A DNA stretch of 64,000 nucleotides from Ilumatobacter sp963746265 (GTDB lineage: Bacteria; Actinomycetota; Acidimicrobiia; Acidimicrobiales; Ilumatobacteraceae), in NCBI GenBank assembly GCA_963746265.1, contig CAVVAM010000002.1:310001-374000 (forward strand). Reading direction: 5' to 3'. Shown here piece by piece: positions 15,501-25,044 of the stretch. The first letter of the stretch is position 1. Each line of letters opens with the position of its first letter. The notes beneath the pieces are model-generated. The model did not search any database. It worked only from the letters and a program-made list of their open reading frames with translations, and was not told where the DNA came from. The position numbers and the translations under genes were made by a program.

Positions 15501-17000
15501 ATGACCGAATTCGAACACGTCGACGTGATCGCCGTCGGGGCCGGGATTTCCGGCATCGGCGCCGCCTACCACCTCCAGACCTCATGCCCCGACCGGTCGT
15601 TCATGATCCTCGAGGGGCGTGGCACGCTGGGCGGCACGTGGGACCTGTTCCGATACCCGGGCGTGCGCTCCGACAGCGACATGCACACGCTCGGGTACAG
15701 CTTCAAGCCGTGGACCAACGCCAAGTCGATCGCCGACGGTCCGTCGATCCTCGAGTACCTGCGCGAGACGGTCGACGAGTACGGCATCGAGCGGTACATC
15801 CGCTACCACCACCTGGTGACGACGGCCGAGTGGTCGACCGACGCCGCCCGATGGACGGTCACGGCGAACCGTACCGACACGGGTGGAACGGTCACGTACA
15901 CGTGCTCGTTCCTGTTCATGTGCTCCGGTTACTACTCGTACAAAGGCGGCTACACACCCGACTTCCCCGGCATCGACGACTTCGCGGGTGAGGTCGTACA
16001 CCCCCAGCAGTGGCCCGACGACCTCGACTACACCGCCAAGAAGGTCGTCGTGATCGGCTCGGGGGCGACGGCGATGACGCTCGTACCGGCGATGGCGAAC
16101 GACACCGAGCACATCACGATGCTGCAACGCTCACCCACCTACGTCTTGGCGCGGCCAACCGAGGACCGAATCGCCAACTGGCTCCGAAAGGTCCTACCCG
16201 AGCGGCTCGCCTACACGATCACGCGGAAGAAGAACGCCACGCTCGGCCAGCTCTTCTACGATGCGACGCGCAGGCAGCCCGAGAAGGTGAAGGAACGGCT
16301 TCTCGGCATGACCCGCGAAGCGCTCGGCGACGAGATGGTCGAGCAGCATTTCACCCCCTCGTACCATCCATGGGACCAGCGGCTCTGTCTCATCCCCGAC
16401 GGCGACCTGTACGAAGCGCTCAATTCGGGTGACGCCTCGGTCGTGACCGATCACATCGAAACGATCACACCCACGGGTATCCAGCTCGAGTCCGGCGACC
16501 ACCTCGACGCCGACATCATCATCACCGCCACCGGCCTCCAGCTGGTGACCGTCGGGGAGATGGACTTCACCGTCGACGGCGAACCCCTCGACTTCAGCCG
16601 GACCTGGACCTACAAGGGTCTCGCGTATTCCGACGTGCCCAACCTGGTCTCGTCATTCGGCTTCATCAACGCGTCGTGGACGCTGCGGACCGACATCACG
16701 TGCGACTTCGTGTGCAGGTTGCTCAACCACATGCGCGACAGCGGCACCGACTACTGCGTCCCACGGCTGCGACCTTCCGATCACGACATGCCCCAGCGCC
16801 CCTGGATCGACGACTTCACGTCGGGCTACGTGCAACGCATGATGGCGATGATGCCGCGACAGGGAGATCGCGAGCCGTGGCTCAACACCCAGCGCTACCA
16901 CAGCGACCTCAAGTTCATCGCCCAAGCACCCGTGGACGACGACGTGATGCAGTTCCACGAGGCGCCGGCCCGGGTCACCACTCCGTCCCGATCCGGCTGA
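15501..17000 (+). CDS. Flavin monooxygenase, Baeyer-Villiger type (EthA-like)
   Basis: 499 residues from MTEFEHVDV; an ATG four codons earlier overlaps the operator spacer. The FAD Rossmann motif GAGISGIG is near residue 13 and the NADPH motif GSGATAM near 185. Between them is FAGEVVHPQQWP, which satisfies the Baeyer-Villiger fingerprint FxGxxxHxxxW. The TYKG...PNLVSSFGFINASWT region is characteristic of EthA-like enzymes. They oxidise ketones or heteroatoms in the cytoplasm using NADPH and O2. The operator upstream suggests ligand-controlled expression. Confidence 0.9.
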   Translation: MTEFEHVDVIAVGAGISGIGAAYHLQTSCPDRSFMILEGRGTLGGTWDLFRYPGVRSDSDMHTLGYSFKPWTNAKSIADGPSILEYLRETVDEYGIERYIRYHHLVTTAEWSTDAARWTVTANRTDTGGTVTYTCSFLFMCSGYYSYKGGYTPDFPGIDDFAGEVVHPQQWPDDLDYTAKKVVVIGSGATAMTLVPAMANDTEHITMLQRSPTYVLARPTEDRIANWLRKVLPERLAYTITRKKNATLGQLFYDATRRQPEKVKERLLGMTREALGDEMVEQHFTPSYHPWDQRLCLIPDGDLYEALNSGDASVVTDHIETITPTGIQLESGDHLDADIIITATGLQLVTVGEMDFTVDGEPLDFSRTWTYKGLAYSDVPNLVSSFGFINASWTLRTDITCDFVCRLLNHMRDSGTDYCVPRLRPSDHDMPQRPWIDDFTSGYVQRMMAMMPRQGDREPWLNTQRYHSDLKFIAQAPVDDDVMQFHEAPARVTTPSRSG

Positions 17001-17058
17001 CCGATCCGCCGGCCTGATCGCTCCACCGACCGGAACGAACCGTCATGATCGACCCCTC

Positions 17059-18093
17059 ATGATCGATGCGACCACAGAGATCTCGACCGCCGAATACCAC
17101 ACCGGCGGAGAGCCCTACCGGATCGTGACCGGAGGTGTCCCGGCGCCACGGGGAACCACGGTGCTCGACCGGCGCCAATGGAGCGAGCAGCACCTCGACG
17201 ACGTGCGAGCGTTCCTCGTCAACGAGCCACGAGGTCACGCCGACATGTACGGCTGCTTCGTGACCCCGCCCGACCCCGATCACGGGCGGGAGGGAACTGG
17301 CTCGTTCGGGATGGTGTTCTTCCACAAGGACGGCTTCTCGACCGCATGCGGACACGGCACCATGGCCGGTGTCACGTGGGCGATCCAGACCGGACGGGTC
17401 GCGGCGGTCGAGCCCCTCACCGAGGTCTGGGTCGACGTGCCGTCCGGGCGCCTGCACGCCCTCGCCGACGTCGACGGTGGCCGGGTGAGATCGGTGCGAT
17501 TCGAGAACGTGCCGAGCTACGTGACCGCCACCGACGTCGTCGTGCAGATCCCCGGCGGCTCCGTCGCGGTCGACGTGTCGTACGGAGGTGCGTTCTACGC
17601 CTCGGTCGACGCCGCCCGGGTCGGCCTGACCGTCACGCCCGAACATCTCCCCGACCTCGTGCATGCCGGCAGGGCGATCAAGTGGGCGATCGACGACCAC
17701 CCCGCGACCGTTCACCCCGACGACGCGCGGCTCGGCGGCTGCTACGGCACGATCTGGTACGAACGTCTGGGCACCGACGCCGATGGTCGTCTCCACCAGC
17801 GCAACGTGACGATCTTCGCCGACGGTGAGGTCGATCGTTCGCCGTGCGGGTCCGGTACGTCGGCCCGGCTCGCACTGCTCGACCGTCACGGCGAGCTCGC
17901 CCGCACCACCACCCTGCTCCACGAGTCGATCGTCGGCTCCCGGTTCACCGGACGTGTACTCGGAGACGGCCCGATCGTCGGTGGGCACCGAAGCGTGCGG
18001 ACCGAGATCGGAGGCCGGGCCCACCGAACCGGCTCCTGCACGTTCACGTTCGACCCGCACGACGAGATCGGCATCGGCTTCCAGCTGCGCTGA
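17059..18093 (+). CDS. Proline racemase / hydroxyproline epimerase family enzyme
   Basis: 344 residues with both catalytic cysteines: Cys97 in STACGHGT and Cys263 in DRSPCGSGT. Two Cys indicate a racemase or epimerase; the dehydratase branch has Thr or Ser at one of them. Other family features are HTGGEPYRI at the N-terminus, RGHADMYG and YGGAFYA. It acts on L-proline or 4-hydroxyproline in the cytoplasm. An upstream ATG at 17045 runs straight into a stop, so 17059 is the start. No hydroxyproline catabolic partners are adjacent. Confidence 0.88.
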   Translation: MIDATTEISTAEYHTGGEPYRIVTGGVPAPRGTTVLDRRQWSEQHLDDVRAFLVNEPRGHADMYGCFVTPPDPDHGREGTGSFGMVFFHKDGFSTACGHGTMAGVTWAIQTGRVAAVEPLTEVWVDVPSGRLHALADVDGGRVRSVRFENVPSYVTATDVVVQIPGGSVAVDVSYGGAFYASVDAARVGLTVTPEHLPDLVHAGRAIKWAIDDHPATVHPDDARLGGCYGTIWYERLGTDADGRLHQRNVTIFADGEVDRSPCGSGTSARLALLDRHGELARTTTLLHESIVGSRFTGRVLGDGPIVGGHRSVRTEIGGRAHRTGSCTFTFDPHDEIGIGFQLR

Positions 18094-18105
18094 CCGGCGC
18101 GGCGG

Positions 18106-19071
18106 CTAGAGCGATGCGACGAACTCCTCCAAGACCTCGTTGACGGCCTCGGGGGCCTCCTGCTGCACCCAGTGGCCGGCGCCGGGCACGATGGTCGCCC
18201 CACGGAAATCGGCACAGTTCGCGCCCGGGTCGGCGAAGAGGTCCGCGCCGGGTACGAAGTTCCTGACCGGGTCGAGTTCACCAGCGATGAACGCGGCCGG
18301 CTGCCGGATCACCGGGCCGGGCTCGGTCTTCGAGCCGAGCTGTTCGGCATCGATGCCCTGCGCCCGATAGCGGTTGAGCGGGCCGGTCCACCCACCTTCG
18401 TCGAACGCCTCGACGTAGACCGCCAGGTCCTCCGGTGTCGACCAGGCCGGAAACGGGTCGGGGTCGATCAACCCGTCGAGCATCCTGGCATCGGCCGGTT
18501 TGTGCGCAATCAATGCACCGCGTCCTTCAGCCGACGCGCTGTACCAGATCATGCGGAGGCTGCGGGCGTTGTCGGCACCGAGCTCCGCCTCGGCCACACC
18601 CGGCGTCTGGAAGTAGTTCATGTAGAAGAACCTGTCGGCGTACAACGCATCCCAGAGCTCCATCGACGACATCGGTCCGACCGGCACGTAGGGCACGCTC
18701 AGGCCGGCAACGGCCGTCACCCGGTCCGCATGGAGGCGGGCGGTCTGCCACGCGATCGGTGCCCCCCAGTCATGACCGACCATGATCGCGCTCCCGCCGC
18801 CGAGCGCATCGATCACCGCCGCCGCGTCACCGGCCAATCCCATCAGGCCGTACCGCTCGATCGCTGCCGGCTTCGAACTCCCCCCGTAGCCGCGCACGTC
18901 CATCGCTGCGACGGTGTGGCCGCGCTCGGCGAAATGCGCCATCTGGTGTCGCCACGAGTACCAGAGCTCGGGCCAACCGTGGACGAGCAGCATCAGTGGG
19001 CCCTCGCCGGCGACCGCCACCCTGATGTCGACATCGTCGTTCGACACGATCTCGAAACGACGATCGATCAT
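18106..19071 (-). CDS. Epoxide hydrolase-like alpha/beta hydrolase
   Basis: 321 residues from MIDRRFEIVSNDDV. The oxyanion motif HGWPE near residue 35 and the Asp nucleophile in GHDWGA near 105 are those of soluble epoxide hydrolases. A cap domain region (RFFYMNYFQTPGVAEAE) carries candidate Tyr residues, and the catalytic His lies in GAGHWVQQEAP. It would open epoxides to diols in the cytoplasm. It converges on the racemase gene with a 12-nt gap. Confidence 0.85.
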   Translation of the reverse strand: MIDRRFEIVSNDDVDIRVAVAGEGPLMLLVHGWPELWYSWRHQMAHFAERGHTVAAMDVRGYGGSSKPAAIERYGLMGLAGDAAAVIDALGGGSAIMVGHDWGAPIAWQTARLHADRVTAVAGLSVPYVPVGPMSSMELWDALYADRFFYMNYFQTPGVAEAELGADNARSLRMIWYSASAEGRGALIAHKPADARMLDGLIDPDPFPAWSTPEDLAVYVEAFDEGGWTGPLNRYRAQGIDAEQLGSKTEPGPVIRQPAAFIAGELDPVRNFVPGADLFADPGANCADFRGATIVPGAGHWVQQEAPEAVNEVLEEFVASL

Positions 19072-19185
19072 GCACGAGTCTCCCACACCCGATCGACGTC
19101 GCCGCGGGCCCGCGGCACGACGATGCGGATCGACAGGGACGTCCGACTCTGGTGAGAGTGCCTCCCGTTCGCCTACAGTCCCGCC

Positions 19186-22100
19186 GTGGAGAAATTTTGG
19201 AGGGACGCCGGCGTCTGGCTGGGCAAGCACTGGAAGCTCGTGACGGCGGCGGTGGTGGCGATCACCGTCCTGCTCGGCATCGGGCTCACCCAGATCGAGT
19301 TCGCGACCGGGCAGGACAGTTACCTGAACCCCGATTCGCAGATCGCGATCGACAACGTCGAGTTCCAGGACAACTTCGGCGGTGAGACGGTCATCCTGTT
19401 GTTCAGCGCCCAGGACGGCAGCGACATCTCCGATCTCTACGTCGGTGCCAACCTCGCCGAACTCCGACGCCTCAACGTCGAGCTCGCCGAGGTCGACAAC
19501 GTGTTCTCGGTGATCACACCGCTGACATCGCTGACCTACAGCGACGAGCTGATCGCCGGTCCCGGCCAGACGGCACTCATCTCCGCCGCCACGAGGGACA
19601 CCGCCGGCGCCGAGGCCCGCAGTCAGAACGTCACCGTGAGCCTGGCCCGCCTCAATCAGATCCCGTCGGAGAATCGGGGACTCGACCCGTCCGTCGACGG
19701 CCCCGAACCCGATCCGACATGGATCGACCTACTCATCTTCGACAACACCGGTGTGGAGCTCGGAGCAGACGGAGCGCCGCAACCGCCGCCCGACGCCGAG
19801 CGCGGCATCCGCCTGTCGCTCGCCAGCACGTTCCCCAACCAGCAGACCGCCGTCGGGGGCGTCGTGCTCGACGGCAACCTCGACCTCGACTCGCAGTCGG
19901 CAGCCACCGAAGACCTGCTGACGATCCTCGAGACCGCACAGTTCGAGGGATTCGACCTGACCGTCACCGGATCGCCGGTGTACCTCAAGGAGATCAACGA
20001 CTACCTCAAGGGCGGGATGCTCACGCTCGGTGTGATCGCGCTCGTGGTCATGGCGGTCGTCCTGGCGCTGATGTTCCGGGTGCGCTGGCGTCTGCTGCCA
20101 CTGCTCGCGGTCACGATCGGAGTGATCTGGACGTTCTCGATCCTCGGCTGGATCGGGATCGACCTGTCGCTGGTGACGATCTCGGGGCTCCCGATCCTGA
20201 TCGGGCTCGGCATCGACTTCGCGATCCAGATCCACAACCGAGTCGAGGAGGAAGTCGTCCTCGACCGCGAGCCCCATCCGATCGCAGAGACGCTCGCCAA
20301 CCTCGCCCCACCGCTCATCGTCGCCGCGCTCGCGGGTGTCGTCGCGTTCATGGCCTTGCGGCTCTCGAAGGTCCCGATGATCCGCGATTTCGGAGTCCTG
20401 CTCGCGATCGGTGTCGTCGTGCTGGTCATCGTCGGGATCGTGGTTCCCGCGACGACGCTCGGGATCCGGGAGTGGACCAAGCCGACCAAGGAGCGAGGGC
20501 CGTCGTTCGTGGAGCGCGTCGTGGTCAAGCTCGGCGGGCTGCCCGCCAAGGCAGGCCTCGGGCTGCTCATCGCCTCGGTGTTCCTGTTCATCGGCGGCAT
20601 CCTCGTGGAGGGCCGGACCAAGATCGAATCCGACCCGATCAAGTGGATCGACCAGGGGAGCGACGTGGTCGCCGACGTCGAGCGGCTCGAGGACGAGACC
20701 GGTTTCGGAACCACGCTCGGCGTCATCGTCAAGGCGAACAACGTCTTCGAGCAGGACGTGATCGACCTCATCCACGATTTCACGATCGATGCCGAGGCCC
20801 GCGACGAGGTGGTGTCGTCGTCGAGTTACGTGAACACGATGGGCAAGATCATCGAGGTTCCGGGCGCGACGTTGATCGCACCGACCGAGGAGGACATCGT
20901 CGGCGCAGCGGAGTCGGCCCGGACTCGCACACCCGACGTCGCCCGCGCCCTCGCCGTCGAGGACCAGACCGCCAGCCAGGTCAATCTCCGGCTGGCACCT
21001 GCCAGCCTCGAGGAACGGGCCGTGCTCGTCGACGAGCTGAAGGCCGATCTCGACGCCCGCATCCGGGACCTCGATCCTGCCGCCGACAGCATCCTGCTCG
21101 AAGGGCTGCCGTCCGGTCAGCAGGCGGTGTCGGCGACCCCGGCCGGCCTGGCGACGGTCGGTATCGGTCTGCTCGACAACCTCTCGTCGAACCGGGCCGC
21201 GCTCACCTACCTCGCGCTCTGCCTGGCCGGCCTCTGGTTGGTCCTGCGATTCCGGAGCTTCAGCCGGTCGCTCCTGGCCCTCGTACCCGTGTTCCTGGCC
21301 GTCGGCGCCTCCTCGCTGATCGTCGGGCTGGTCGGCATCCAACTCAGCCCTCTCACCACCGTCTCGGGGCCCCTCGTCATCGCGAGTTGTACCGAGTTCT
21401 CCGTCCTGATCTTCGGCCGATATCTCGAAGAGCGCCAGCGAGGACTCCCACCACGTGAGGCGAGCGACACCGCAGCGTCTCGCACCGGGCGGGCGTTCTT
21501 CACGTCGGCCGTCACCACGATCGGCGGCTTCGCCGTACTGATCGTGTCGCCACTGCCGCTCCTTCGCGACTTCGGCATCATCGTGACGCTCAACGTGTCG
21601 ATCGCACTGCTCGCGGCGCTGGTGCTCATGCCCCCGATGATGGTCTGGGTCGACCTCAAGGGATTGCTCGGCGTGCAGGCCCAGATCGACGAGCGCAAGC
21701 CGGTCGGGGCGGCGCCGAACGCAGCACCGACGTCGCTGCGACTCGCTGCGCCGTTCCCTGGTGACCAGTCGGTGATGGCCGGAGTCGGTGCGGTCGCGTT
21801 CGCGGCTGCTGGGGTCGGCATCTATGCGTCGGCCGACACCTCGTCGGGCAAGGTCGACTCGGCGTCGTACTCGGCCGTCGCGCTGCCCACCACCACGACG
21901 ACGACCACGACCACGACGACCACGACGACCACGATTCCGCCGACGACCACCACGCTCGCGCCCGGCGTCGAACCGCCGCCATCGACCGCGCCGGTGACCA
22001 CCGAGCCTGCCGGGCCGGCCGTCGACCCGGACCAGTTCCCGCCCGAGGCCCCGGCCGGCGTCGTCGCCCCGGTCCTCTGGCAGCTCCTCGTCGATCAGGG

Positions 22101-22287
22101 CGTGGCACCCAACGTCGCACACTGCGCGGTGGTCACGTCGTACTCGATCGTCGATGAGGCGACGCTGCTGGGCATGGGCCTCGTCGAAGGCAATGCGGAG
22201 GCGCTCGACGTGCTCCGGGAGGGCTCGCTCGCCTGCGGTGTCACCGAGGAACAGGTCGAAGCGGCCATCGCCGCCCAGTTCGGCTGA
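19186..22287 (+). CDS. RND/MMPL-type exporter with poly-Thr linker and extra C-terminal domain
   Basis: A 1033-residue protein from a GTG start. It has the duplicated RND layout: TM1 near residue 15, an extracytoplasmic domain, TM bundle (about 280-430), a second loop, then a second bundle (about 665-830); GLGIDFAIQIHNR and SCTEFSVLIFGRY are the two conserved TM4-like motifs. After the transporter comes an unusual tail: an extra hydrophobic segment, about 15 consecutive Thr codons (21889-21933), a Pro/Thr linker and an 80-90 residue domain with two Cys (NVAHCAVVTS, SLACGVTEE). The substrate may be a lipid or hopanoid-like molecule. The next gene follows 46 nt later. Confidence 0.85.
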   Translation: MEKFWRDAGVWLGKHWKLVTAAVVAITVLLGIGLTQIEFATGQDSYLNPDSQIAIDNVEFQDNFGGETVILLFSAQDGSDISDLYVGANLAELRRLNVELAEVDNVFSVITPLTSLTYSDELIAGPGQTALISAATRDTAGAEARSQNVTVSLARLNQIPSENRGLDPSVDGPEPDPTWIDLLIFDNTGVELGADGAPQPPPDAERGIRLSLASTFPNQQTAVGGVVLDGNLDLDSQSAATEDLLTILETAQFEGFDLTVTGSPVYLKEINDYLKGGMLTLGVIALVVMAVVLALMFRVRWRLLPLLAVTIGVIWTFSILGWIGIDLSLVTISGLPILIGLGIDFAIQIHNRVEEEVVLDREPHPIAETLANLAPPLIVAALAGVVAFMALRLSKVPMIRDFGVLLAIGVVVLVIVGIVVPATTLGIREWTKPTKERGPSFVERVVVKLGGLPAKAGLGLLIASVFLFIGGILVEGRTKIESDPIKWIDQGSDVVADVERLEDETGFGTTLGVIVKANNVFEQDVIDLIHDFTIDAEARDEVVSSSSYVNTMGKIIEVPGATLIAPTEEDIVGAAESARTRTPDVARALAVEDQTASQVNLRLAPASLEERAVLVDELKADLDARIRDLDPAADSILLEGLPSGQQAVSATPAGLATVGIGLLDNLSSNRAALTYLALCLAGLWLVLRFRSFSRSLLALVPVFLAVGASSLIVGLVGIQLSPLTTVSGPLVIASCTEFSVLIFGRYLEERQRGLPPREASDTAASRTGRAFFTSAVTTIGGFAVLIVSPLPLLRDFGIIVTLNVSIALLAALVLMPPMMVWVDLKGLLGVQAQIDERKPVGAAPNAAPTSLRLAAPFPGDQSVMAGVGAVAFAAAGVGIYASADTSSGKVDSASYSAVALPTTTTTTTTTTTTTTTIPPTTTTLAPGVEPPPSTAPVTTEPAGPAVDPDQFPPEAPAGVVAPVLWQLLVDQGVAPNVAHCAVVTSYSIVDEATLLGMGLVEGNAEALDVLREGSLACGVTEEQVEAAIAAQFG
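21889..21957 (+). repeat. (ACC/ACG)n threonine-codon microsatellite
   Basis: A run of 15 ACC/ACG codons interrupted by ATT-CCG-CCG and resumed for four more. It is in frame within the exporter gene and encodes the flexible linker before the C-terminal domain. Trinucleotide repetition makes its length prone to change in multiples of three. Confidence 0.8.
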
Positions 22288-22333
22288 CCAGGGGTCGATC
22301 GACGAGCCGACGTGACCGTCGACCGGAGGGACG

Positions 22334-23455
22334 ATGCTGAACCGACTCGACGACTACCCGATCCACCAGACGCCGGAACCGATCGCCGTTCCGGCGACGT
22401 CGGACCGCAACGTGTACGACCGCACGTGGTTCAACGGCTACTCGCCCGACGGCTCGCAGTACTTCGGTGTCGGCATGGCGGTGTATCCGCACCGCGAGAT
22501 CCTCGACGGAGCGTTCAGCACCGTCGAGCGAGGCGGGCGTCAGCATGCGTTCTACGGCTCGCGTCGAGCACCGCTCGAACGGACCGACATGCACGTCGGT
22601 CCGTTCCGGATCGAGATCGTCGAGCCGCTGCGACGAACCCGAGTCATCCTCGACGAGAACGAATCGGGAATCGCTTGCGACGTCACGTTCTCGGCCCGTA
22701 GCGCACCGATCGAGGAGGCCCGTCAGACACTGTGGTCCGGCCATCGTCGCTGGATGGATGCCACCCGGTTCGATCAGTTCGGCATCTGGACCGGCACGGT
22801 GCAGCACCCCGACGGCGAGTTCACCGTCGAGGAGTGGTGCGGCACGAAGGACCGCTCGTGGGGCGTGCGACCCGTCGGCGAACGCGAGACGGGCGGCGCA
22901 CCCCATGTTCCGAGCGGCATCTTCTTCCTGTGGGCGCCGCTGATCTGGGACGATCACGTGTCGCATGCGATCTTCTTCGACGGTCCCAACGGGGAACCAC
23001 TCGTGCGAGAAGGAATCGAGGCGCAGCTCTACGACTCCGAGTCGCAGATCCCGTCGGACATGTCGAACGACGAGGTCCGGATGGCGACGGCCGCCCATCG
23101 AGTCACGTACCAGGCCGGCACGCGGCTCGCTGCGTCGGCCGAGATCGATCTGGTCCGACTCGGCGGCGACGTCCGCACGATCTCGCTGGAACCGCTGCTC
23201 CGCTTCCAGATGAAGGGCCTCGGATACGGGCATCCCGTCTGGAAGCAGGGCTCCTGGCACGACCAACTCGCGATCGGCAGCGAGTCGTTCGAACCCGCCG
23301 AACTCGACCTGCTCGAGCCGGAGAACATCCACGTCCAGCAGGTCGTGCGCGCCACCGACGGCGAGCGCGTCGGCATCGGTGTGCTCGAACAGATCGTGAT
23401 CGGGCCCTACGCCCCGGCCGGTTTCAGCGAGTACTTCGACGGCGCCACCCGCTGA
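22334..23455 (+). CDS. Conserved protein, hydroxyneurosporene-synthase/AttH-like beta fold
   Basis: 373 residues with a strong ribosome site (GGAGGGACG before the ATG). The sequence is beta-rich with many Trp and Tyr: NVYDRTWFNGYSPDGS, YPHREILDGAFS, EWCGTKDRSWGVRPVG and IFFLWAPLIWDD. These blocks resemble the CrtC/AttH-like family (including DUF7064/7065) of lipocalin-like two-domain proteins. Biochemical role is not established. It follows the RND exporter and precedes a nitroreductase by 21 nt, probably in one operon. Confidence 0.6.
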   Translation: MLNRLDDYPIHQTPEPIAVPATSDRNVYDRTWFNGYSPDGSQYFGVGMAVYPHREILDGAFSTVERGGRQHAFYGSRRAPLERTDMHVGPFRIEIVEPLRRTRVILDENESGIACDVTFSARSAPIEEARQTLWSGHRRWMDATRFDQFGIWTGTVQHPDGEFTVEEWCGTKDRSWGVRPVGERETGGAPHVPSGIFFLWAPLIWDDHVSHAIFFDGPNGEPLVREGIEAQLYDSESQIPSDMSNDEVRMATAAHRVTYQAGTRLAASAEIDLVRLGGDVRTISLEPLLRFQMKGLGYGHPVWKQGSWHDQLAIGSESFEPAELDLLEPENIHVQQVVRATDGERVGIGVLEQIVIGPYAPAGFSEYFDGATR

Positions 23456-23476
23456 TCGTTCCCGTAGGGTCGGGCC

Positions 23477-24130
23477 ATGACCGACCTGTACGAGGCGATG
23501 AGCACGCTCCGGGCCGTACGGCGGCTGCGACCCGACCCGATTCCGGACGACGTGCTCGAACGGGTGCTCCAAGCCGCGTGCTGGGCACCCACCGGCGGGA
23601 ACCAGCAGCCGTGGCGGGTCGTCGTCGTCACCGATCACGACAAGAAGGCGGCGCTGCGAGACATCTACCGCCCGGAATGGCAGCGGTACGTCACCGGCTT
23701 CACGAAACGCGTGTCGTCGCTGCCCGCCGACCAGGTCGCCAAGTGGGAGAAGGTCGCAGCGGCCGGCGACCACCTCGCCGATCACCTCCACGAAGCACCC
23801 GTGGTCCTGATGTTCTGCGGCAATCCGAAGATGATGGCGATCACCGACGCCCAGCTCGACCGGATCAGCATGGTCGGGGGCGGCTCGGTCTATCCGGCCG
23901 TGCAGAACGCCATGCTCGCCTGCGTCGCCGAGGGGCTCGGCTGCACGCTCACCACGCTGCACTGCCTCCGCGAACCCGAGGTGAAGGCGGTGCTCGACAT
24001 CCCGCAGACCTGGGCCACGCTCGCGATGGTGCCGATCGGCTATCCGGTCGGGCGGGGTCACGGCCCGATCACCCGCCAACCGCCCAGCGTGCTCGCATAC
24101 CGCAACACGTTCGGAACCGACTGGGCGTGA
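23477..24130 (+). CDS. Nitroreductase family FMN-dependent oxidoreductase
   Basis: 217 residues. The N-terminal MSTLRAVRRLRPDPIPDD and CWAPTGGNQQPWRVVVV blocks form the FMN-phosphate site of nitroreductases, and GGGSVYPAVQNAMLACVAEG with a C-terminal GYPVGRG(H)GP complete the pattern. Such dimers reduce nitro groups, enones or quinones with NAD(P)H. It lies between the AttH-like gene and a dehydrogenase gene starting one base after its stop. Confidence 0.88.
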   Translation: MTDLYEAMSTLRAVRRLRPDPIPDDVLERVLQAACWAPTGGNQQPWRVVVVTDHDKKAALRDIYRPEWQRYVTGFTKRVSSLPADQVAKWEKVAAAGDHLADHLHEAPVVLMFCGNPKMMAITDAQLDRISMVGGGSVYPAVQNAMLACVAEGLGCTLTTLHCLREPEVKAVLDIPQTWATLAMVPIGYPVGRGHGPITRQPPSVLAYRNTFGTDWA

Positions 24131-24131
24131 C

Positions 24132-24947
24132 ATGACGACGACCGGCTTCCTGCACCCCGGCGCGATGGGATCGACGATCGGTGCCGCGTGCTCGGGTGAG
24201 ACCTACTGGGTGTCCGCCGGACGATCGACGGCCAGTCACACGCGAGCCGCCGCCGCCGAGTTACGCGACGCCGGTTCGCTGCCCGAGTTGGTCGCCACGT
24301 GCGACACGATCGTGTCGGTCTGCCCGCCCGACCGGGCGATGGCCGTCGCACACGCAGTGGCGACGGCCGGGTTCGATGGCACCTACGTCGACGCCAACGC
24401 CGTGTCGCCGATGACCACGAGGGAGATCGGCGCACTTTTCGACCGCTACGTCGACGGCGGGATCATCGGCCCCCCGGCCGACCGTGCGGGCACGACTCGC
24501 ATGTACCTGAGCGGCGACGAGGCGAGGGCCGTCGCAACACGGTGGGACGGCTCGTTGCTCGATGTCCGCCCGATCGAAGGCGGCGTCGGCGCCGCCTCGG
24601 CCGTCAAGATGCTGTTCGCGGGTTGGACGAAGGGCACGGGTGCGCTGCTGCTGGCGCTCAACGCCGCGGCCGATGCCTACGGTGTCAGCGATGCGCTCAA
24701 CGCCGAATGGGCCATCTCGATCCCCGATCTTCCCGACCGGTCGCAGCGAACTGCGTCCGGGACGGGGCCGAAAGCCTGGCGATTCGAAGGAGAGATGCAC
24801 GAGATCGCCGCCACGCTCGCGGCGAGCGACCTTCCGGCCGGGTTCCACCTCAGTGCTGCCGAGATCTATCGACGGATCGCCGTTTTCAAGGACGCCGAGC
24901 CGCCGCCCGGGCTCGACGCGGTGATCGCCGCTCTGCTCGACGGATGA
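24132..24947 (+). CDS. 6-phosphogluconate-dehydrogenase-like NAD(P) oxidoreductase (DUF1932 type)
   Basis: 271 residues. The Rossmann start is GFLHPGAMGSTIGAA; the family's third Gly of GxGxxG is retained in the GAMG form. The C-terminal half (GGVGAASAVKMLFAGWTKG) is the DUF1932 helical domain, with Lys in the position of the beta-hydroxyacid dehydrogenase catalytic base. It probably oxidises a beta-hydroxy acid or acts as an imine reductase-like enzyme. It is coupled to the nitroreductase gene. Confidence 0.8.
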   Translation: MTTTGFLHPGAMGSTIGAACSGETYWVSAGRSTASHTRAAAAELRDAGSLPELVATCDTIVSVCPPDRAMAVAHAVATAGFDGTYVDANAVSPMTTREIGALFDRYVDGGIIGPPADRAGTTRMYLSGDEARAVATRWDGSLLDVRPIEGGVGAASAVKMLFAGWTKGTGALLLALNAAADAYGVSDALNAEWAISIPDLPDRSQRTASGTGPKAWRFEGEMHEIAATLAASDLPAGFHLSAAEIYRRIAVFKDAEPPPGLDAVIAALLDG

Positions 24948-25044
24948 CGGCGCCGATGTGATGAGGGCGGAGCACGTCGCCGTCGCCGAGGTCGTACACG
25001 TCGGCGGCCCGGCCGACGCCGTCAGGCCTCCCGGCCCTGTTCCA

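Noticed and set aside
19729..22122. 797-codon minus-strand open frame inside the RND exporter gene
   Set aside because: Low-complexity Arg/Asp/His-rich shadow of a clearly functional gene.
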